This document shows, one piece after another, positions 61,084-64,000 of a stretch of 64,000 nt of DNA. The notes beneath the pieces were generated by a model. That model was given only the letters and a program-made list of their open reading frames with translations. It searched no databases and was not told the origin of the DNA. The DNA lies in contig JBLXFD010000003.1 in NCBI GenBank assembly GCA_048262455.1, positions 1 to 64,000 of the forward strand, in the 5' to 3' direction. How positions within the stretch are numbered: position 1 is the stretch's first letter; every line of letters starts with the position of its first letter. The position numbers were made by a program, and so were the translations under genes. Origin of the DNA: Psychromarinibacter sp048262455 (GTDB lineage Bacteria; Pseudomonadota; Alphaproteobacteria; Rhodobacterales; Rhodobacteraceae).

Positions 61084-61352
61084 CACGGGGCGGGCGGAGG
61101 CCCACCGGAATGCCGGGTGCGGCGCGGCGGGCGGTCGCCCGGGGCCGACAAGCGTCGCGCGGAACACGGCGTCGCTTTTCCAGCGGTCTACTACCATTCG
61201 CGGGGCCTGCGCCAGACGTGCCGGCCGACGCCCCGCTGTCCGTCCTGCTGTCCCTCGGGCCGCGCGCGCGGGGCCCGAGGGGCTTGCGCGTGCGACCTTA
61301 ACCCTGCGTCAGGCGGAGGGCCAGCACCCTCCGCCGGGAAACCGGCGGCCGG
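61084..61352. other. Intergenic region between the DenD-type and UxaA-type genes
   Basis: No gene is visible. A 9-base-pair stem (61312-61320 and 61327-61335, GGCGGAGGG and complement) lies 17 bases after the DenD-type stop. It has no U-tract, so it could be a weak terminator or an mRNA-end structure. A separate promoter for the UxaA gene may exist here but I could not define one. Confidence 0.5.
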
Positions 61353-62333
61353 TCAGGCCCGGGTCTGAAGCTCGTCCTCGACGTAGACCCGCACGATCTC
61401 GTCAAAGTCCTTCTCGGCCACGAACCCCAGGTCCAGCGCGCGCTGCGGGTCGAACCCGCGCGGCCAGCCGGCGACGATCTTGCGGATCCGGGCGTCGGGC
61501 TCGCGGCGGATCAGCTTCAGCGCCTCCGGCCCCCCTGCCCGCTCCAGCGCCTCCAGCTGTTCGCCCACGGTGCAGCTGACGCCGGGCATGCTGAGCACCC
61601 GCCAGCCGCCCAGCCCGGCCAGGTCCATGGTGGCGGCGTGCACGAGGAAGCCCACGGCGGCGCGGGGGCTGGCGTGCCAGTGGCGCACGTCGTCGTCCAC
61701 CGGCAGCAGCGCCTCCTTGCCGTTCAGCGGCTCGCGGATGATCCCCGAGAAGAAGGACGAGGCGGCGAGGTTGGCCTTGCCGGGGCGCACCACGATGGTG
61801 GGCAGGCGGATGGCGATGGTCTCGGCGATGCCGCGGCGGCCGATGTCGTTCATCATCAGTTCGGCGCAGGCCTTCTGCGCGCCGTAGGAGGTCTGGGGCG
61901 TCAGCGGCTGGTTGTCCGGGATGGCGTCGGGGAACGGCGGGCCGAAGACCGCGATCGACGAGGTGAAGACCACCCGGGGCACGTAGGCGCCGCCGCTGGC
62001 GGTATGCACCTCCTCCATCTTGCGGATGAAGTGCAGGATCGAGGCGCCGTTGATGTCCCAGCCCTTCTGGAAGTCGGTCTCGCTCTCGCCCGACACGATG
62101 GCGGCGAGGTGGAAGATCACGTCGTACTTCGCCTCCACCAGCGCGGTCACGTCGTCCGGCTCGCCCAGCTGGCCGGCGATGCGGTGCTCGGCCGGCGCGC
62201 CGTTCTCGGGGAAGACCATGTCGAACAGCGACACCTCGATGTCGTGGTCGCCGTCCAGCCCTTCCGCCGCCAGGTGCCGGGCCAGTTTCTGGCCGACCAT
62301 GCCGCCGCCGCCGATGATCAGAATCCGTTTCAT
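61353..62333 (-). CDS. D-erythronate dehydrogenase-like NAD-dependent epimerase/dehydratase family protein
   Basis: The 326-residue extended SDR has the Rossmann motif RILIIGGGGMVGQKLARHLA, HLAAIVSGESETDFQKGWDIN and the active-site YGAQKACAELMMND (Tyr-x3-Lys). Its overall pattern is that of DenD, which oxidises D-erythronate in tetronate catabolism; related uronate dehydrogenase-like enzymes are an alternative. The ATG at 62333 has AAGGGGA upstream. It is divergent from the SDR gene and close to a likely operator. Confidence 0.82.
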   Translation of the reverse strand: MKRILIIGGGGMVGQKLARHLAAEGLDGDHDIEVSLFDMVFPENGAPAEHRIAGQLGEPDDVTALVEAKYDVIFHLAAIVSGESETDFQKGWDINGASILHFIRKMEEVHTASGGAYVPRVVFTSSIAVFGPPFPDAIPDNQPLTPQTSYGAQKACAELMMNDIGRRGIAETIAIRLPTIVVRPGKANLAASSFFSGIIREPLNGKEALLPVDDDVRHWHASPRAAVGFLVHAATMDLAGLGGWRVLSMPGVSCTVGEQLEALERAGGPEALKLIRREPDARIRKIVAGWPRGFDPQRALDLGFVAEKDFDEIVRVYVEDELQTRA

Positions 62334-62426
62334 GTGGGTCCCCTTCGCGTGCCCGTTTTCTGCCGCCGGCGACCCTAGCTTTTTCGCGAGCGATGGAATA
62401 GGGCTGACCTGCACGACGGGTGGCGT

Positions 62427-62438
62427 ATGATGTATCAT
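62427..62438. promoter_or_regulatory. Candidate GntR-type operator upstream of the SDR gene
   Basis: ATGAT and ATCAT flank a GT centre, giving a 12-base palindrome. Short AT-rich palindromes of this kind are typical of FCD-type GntR regulators of sugar-acid genes. It lies 34 bases upstream of the SDR ATG and 94 bases upstream of the DenD-type start, so it could control both. No regulator gene is seen in the window. Confidence 0.45.
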
Positions 62439-62471
62439 CTGCCAAGACCCTGCGATCAGGAGGATATTTTC

Positions 62472-63209
62472 ATGACGACGGAACGGCTTGCAGGGAAACG
62501 GGCCTTGGTGACGGCCGGCGGGCAGGGAATTGGCCGCGCCGCCGTCCTGGCCATGGCAGAGGCCGGGGCCGAGGTGATTGCCACCGATATCAACGAGGAC
62601 GCGCTGGCGGGATTCGACCACCCGCGCATCAGCACCCGGCCGCTCGACGTGATGGACCCCGAGGCGGTGAAGACCGTCGTCGCCGAGGTCCGCCCGAGCG
62701 TGCTGTTCAACTGCGCCGGCTACGTCCACGGCGGCACCGTGATGGAGGCGACCGAGGAAGACTGGGACTTCGCCTTCAACCTCAACGCCCGCGCCATGTT
62801 CCGCACCATCCGCGCCGCGCTGCCGGGGATGCTGGAGGACGGCGGCGGGTCGATCGTCAACATGGCCTCGCTGGCCTCGTCGATGAAGGGCGTGCCGAAC
62901 CGCTGCGTCTACGGCGCCAGCAAGGCGGCGGTGATCGGGCTGACCAAGGCGGTGGCCGCCGACTACGTGACCAAGGGCATCCGCTGCAACGCGATCTGCC
63001 CCGGCACCGTCGAAAGCCCCAGCCTGCACGAGCGGCTGCGCGCCACCGGCGACTACGAGGCGGCGATGAAGTCCTTCGTCGCGCGTCAGCCCATGGGCCG
63101 TCTGGCCCAGCCCGAAGAAATCGCGGCGCTGGTGGTCTACCTTTCTTCCGACGAAAGCGCCTTCGTCTCTGGCCAGGCCTACGCCATCGACGGCGGCTGG
63201 TCGATTTGA
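62472..63209 (+). CDS. Short-chain dehydrogenase/reductase of sugar-acid catabolism
   Basis: The 245-residue SDR has KRALVTAGGQGIGRAAV (Gly motif), NCAGYVHGGTV, the active-site YGASKAAVIGL and CNAICPGTVESPSL. It resembles the DHRS6-like group that includes 2-keto-3-deoxy-L-fuconate and related dehydrogenases. It probably oxidises a 2-keto-3-deoxy acid at C4 or another hydroxyl, which is inference from group and context. AGGAGGATA lies upstream. The IlvD/Edd-type dehydratase follows 15 bases later. Confidence 0.88.
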   Translation: MTTERLAGKRALVTAGGQGIGRAAVLAMAEAGAEVIATDINEDALAGFDHPRISTRPLDVMDPEAVKTVVAEVRPSVLFNCAGYVHGGTVMEATEEDWDFAFNLNARAMFRTIRAALPGMLEDGGGSIVNMASLASSMKGVPNRCVYGASKAAVIGLTKAVAADYVTKGIRCNAICPGTVESPSLHERLRATGDYEAAMKSFVARQPMGRLAQPEEIAALVVYLSSDESAFVSGQAYAIDGGWSI

Positions 63210-63224
63210 TCCAAGGATAAGCAC

Positions 63225-64000
63225 ATGTCCGACAAACCCAAGCTTCGCTCGCGCCTCTGGTTCGACAATCCCGACGACCGCGAGATGACCGCGCTGTATC
63301 TCGAGCGCTACCTGAACTACGGGCTGACCCGCGAGGAGCTGCAGTCGGGCAAGCCGATCATCGGCATCGCCCAGACCGGCAGCGACCTGTCCCCCTGCAA
63401 CCGCCACCACATCGAGCTGGCCAAGCGCGTGCGCGACGGCGTTGCGGCGGCCGGCGGCACGGTGATGGAGATCCCGGTGCATCCGATCCAGGAGACCGGC
63501 AAGCGGCCCACCGCCTCGCTGGACCGCAACCTTGCCTACCTCAGCCTGGTGGAATCGCTGTTCGGCTATCCCATCGACGGCGTGGTGCTGAACATCGGCT
63601 GCGACAAGACCACCCCGGCCCTGCTGATGGCCGCCGCCACCGTGGGCATTCCCGCCATCGCCCTGTCGGTCGGCCCCATGCTGAACGGCTGGTTCCGCGG
63701 CCAGCGCACCGGGTCCGGCACCATCGTCTGGAAGGCGCGCGAACTGCTGGCGGCCGGCGAGATCGACGACGAGGGGTTCATGGAATTGGTCGCCTCGTCG
63801 GCGCCTTCCACCGGCTTCTGCAATACCATGGGCACCGCCTCGACCATGAACAGCCTGGCCGAGGCGCTGGGGATGCAGCTGCCCGGGTCCGCCGCGATTC
63901 CCGCGCCCTACCGCGAGCGCGGCCAGATGGCCTACGAGACCGGGCGCCGCGCGGTCGAGATGGTGAACGAGGACCTGACGCCCAAGCGGATCATGACCCG
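63225..64000 (+). CDS. IlvD/Edd-family sugar-acid dehydratase (3' end missing)
   Basis: Only the first 258 codons are present because the gene runs off the right edge. It has FDNPDDREMTALYLERYLNYG, the iron-sulfur cluster cysteines in GIAQTGSDLSPCNRHH, IGCDKTTPALLM and TGFCNTMGTASTMNSLAEALGM. The N-terminus favours the sugar-acid branch (arabinonate, xylonate or gluconate type) over dihydroxyacid dehydratase for branched-chain amino acids. It starts 15 bases after the SDR, in the same operon, and would dehydrate an aldonic acid to a 2-keto-3-deoxy acid. Confidence 0.9.
   Translation, partial: MSDKPKLRSRLWFDNPDDREMTALYLERYLNYGLTREELQSGKPIIGIAQTGSDLSPCNRHHIELAKRVRDGVAAAGGTVMEIPVHPIQETGKRPTASLDRNLAYLSLVESLFGYPIDGVVLNIGCDKTTPALLMAAATVGIPAIALSVGPMLNGWFRGQRTGSGTIVWKARELLAAGEIDDEGFMELVASSAPSTGFCNTMGTASTMNSLAEALGMQLPGSAAIPAPYRERGQMAYETGRRAVEMVNEDLTPKRIMT

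Overview
The window is a high-GC, gene-dense piece of an alphaproteobacterial chromosome, most likely from the order Rhodobacterales (Rhodobacteraceae/Roseobacteraceae). This rests on gene content and order: rpsL-rpsG-fusA-tuf, mreBCD-mrdA-rodA, a separate F0 operon atpI-B-E-b'-b, an ffh-aroQ-rpsP-rimM-trmD-rplS-rpmE operon, a MipZ division regulator, and a zinc-free bL31 protein. The genus cannot be fixed from the sequence alone. I see no tRNA, rRNA, CRISPR array, insertion sequence or prophage. The content looks like core chromosome with a few accessory cassettes.

Layout. 1-3.55 kb: the str operon on the minus strand with a near-consensus promoter at 3510-3538. 3.5-7 kb: a DMT exporter, two divergent glycosyltransferases and a histidine-rich tandem-repeat protein, which form an accessory patch. 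7.1-11.8 kb: NAD kinase, serine hydroxymethyltransferase, a cupin, an alpha/beta hydrolase, a secreted protein and acylphosphatase. 12-18.7 kb: the rod-shape operon mreB-mreC-mreD-mrdA-rodA, with a hydroxyacid reductase gene coupled to rodA. 18.7-22.1 kb: PfkB kinase plus endonuclease III, an Ada-type methyltransferase and an OmpA lipoprotein. 22.5-25.1 kb: the F0 operon. 25.2-30.1 kb: an ArsR regulator, a LysR regulator overlapping a DMT permease, an SLC13-type transporter with RCK domains and a secreted protein. 30.2-36.8 kb: the ffh to rpmE operon for translation and SRP. 36.9-40 kb: a DUF998 protein, MipZ and an aldehyde dehydrogenase.

40.1-46.8 kb holds the most interesting system. It is a three-gene, tightly coupled operon with a transglutaminase plus DUF2126 (circularly permuted glutamine-synthetase-like) protein, a fused circularly permuted ATP-grasp plus alpha-E protein, and a second transglutaminase-like protein. 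This matches a bioinformatically predicted but biochemically obscure peptide-ligation or tagging system. The NTN-hydrolase often found with it is missing here.

46.9-57.6 kb: a YgiD-type dioxygenase, DoxX, LysR, a class III aminotransferase, small secreted proteins, a sirtuin, a PCu(A)C copper chaperone, rpmB, meaB, a DUF3108 protein and the HrpB helicase. 57.7-64 kb: a sugar-acid catabolic cluster (KDG kinase, DMT permease, UxaA-type dehydratase, DenD-type dehydrogenase, SDR, IlvD/Edd dehydratase), which runs off the right edge.

At a finer scale, a palindromic GC-rich repeat occurs four times, and each copy lies between the stop codons of a convergent gene pair. Other structured elements lie in fusA-tuf, rpsP-rimM, nadK-glyA, upstream of ffh and at the ArsR start codon. 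All functional statements come from reading the sequence; no database search was run.
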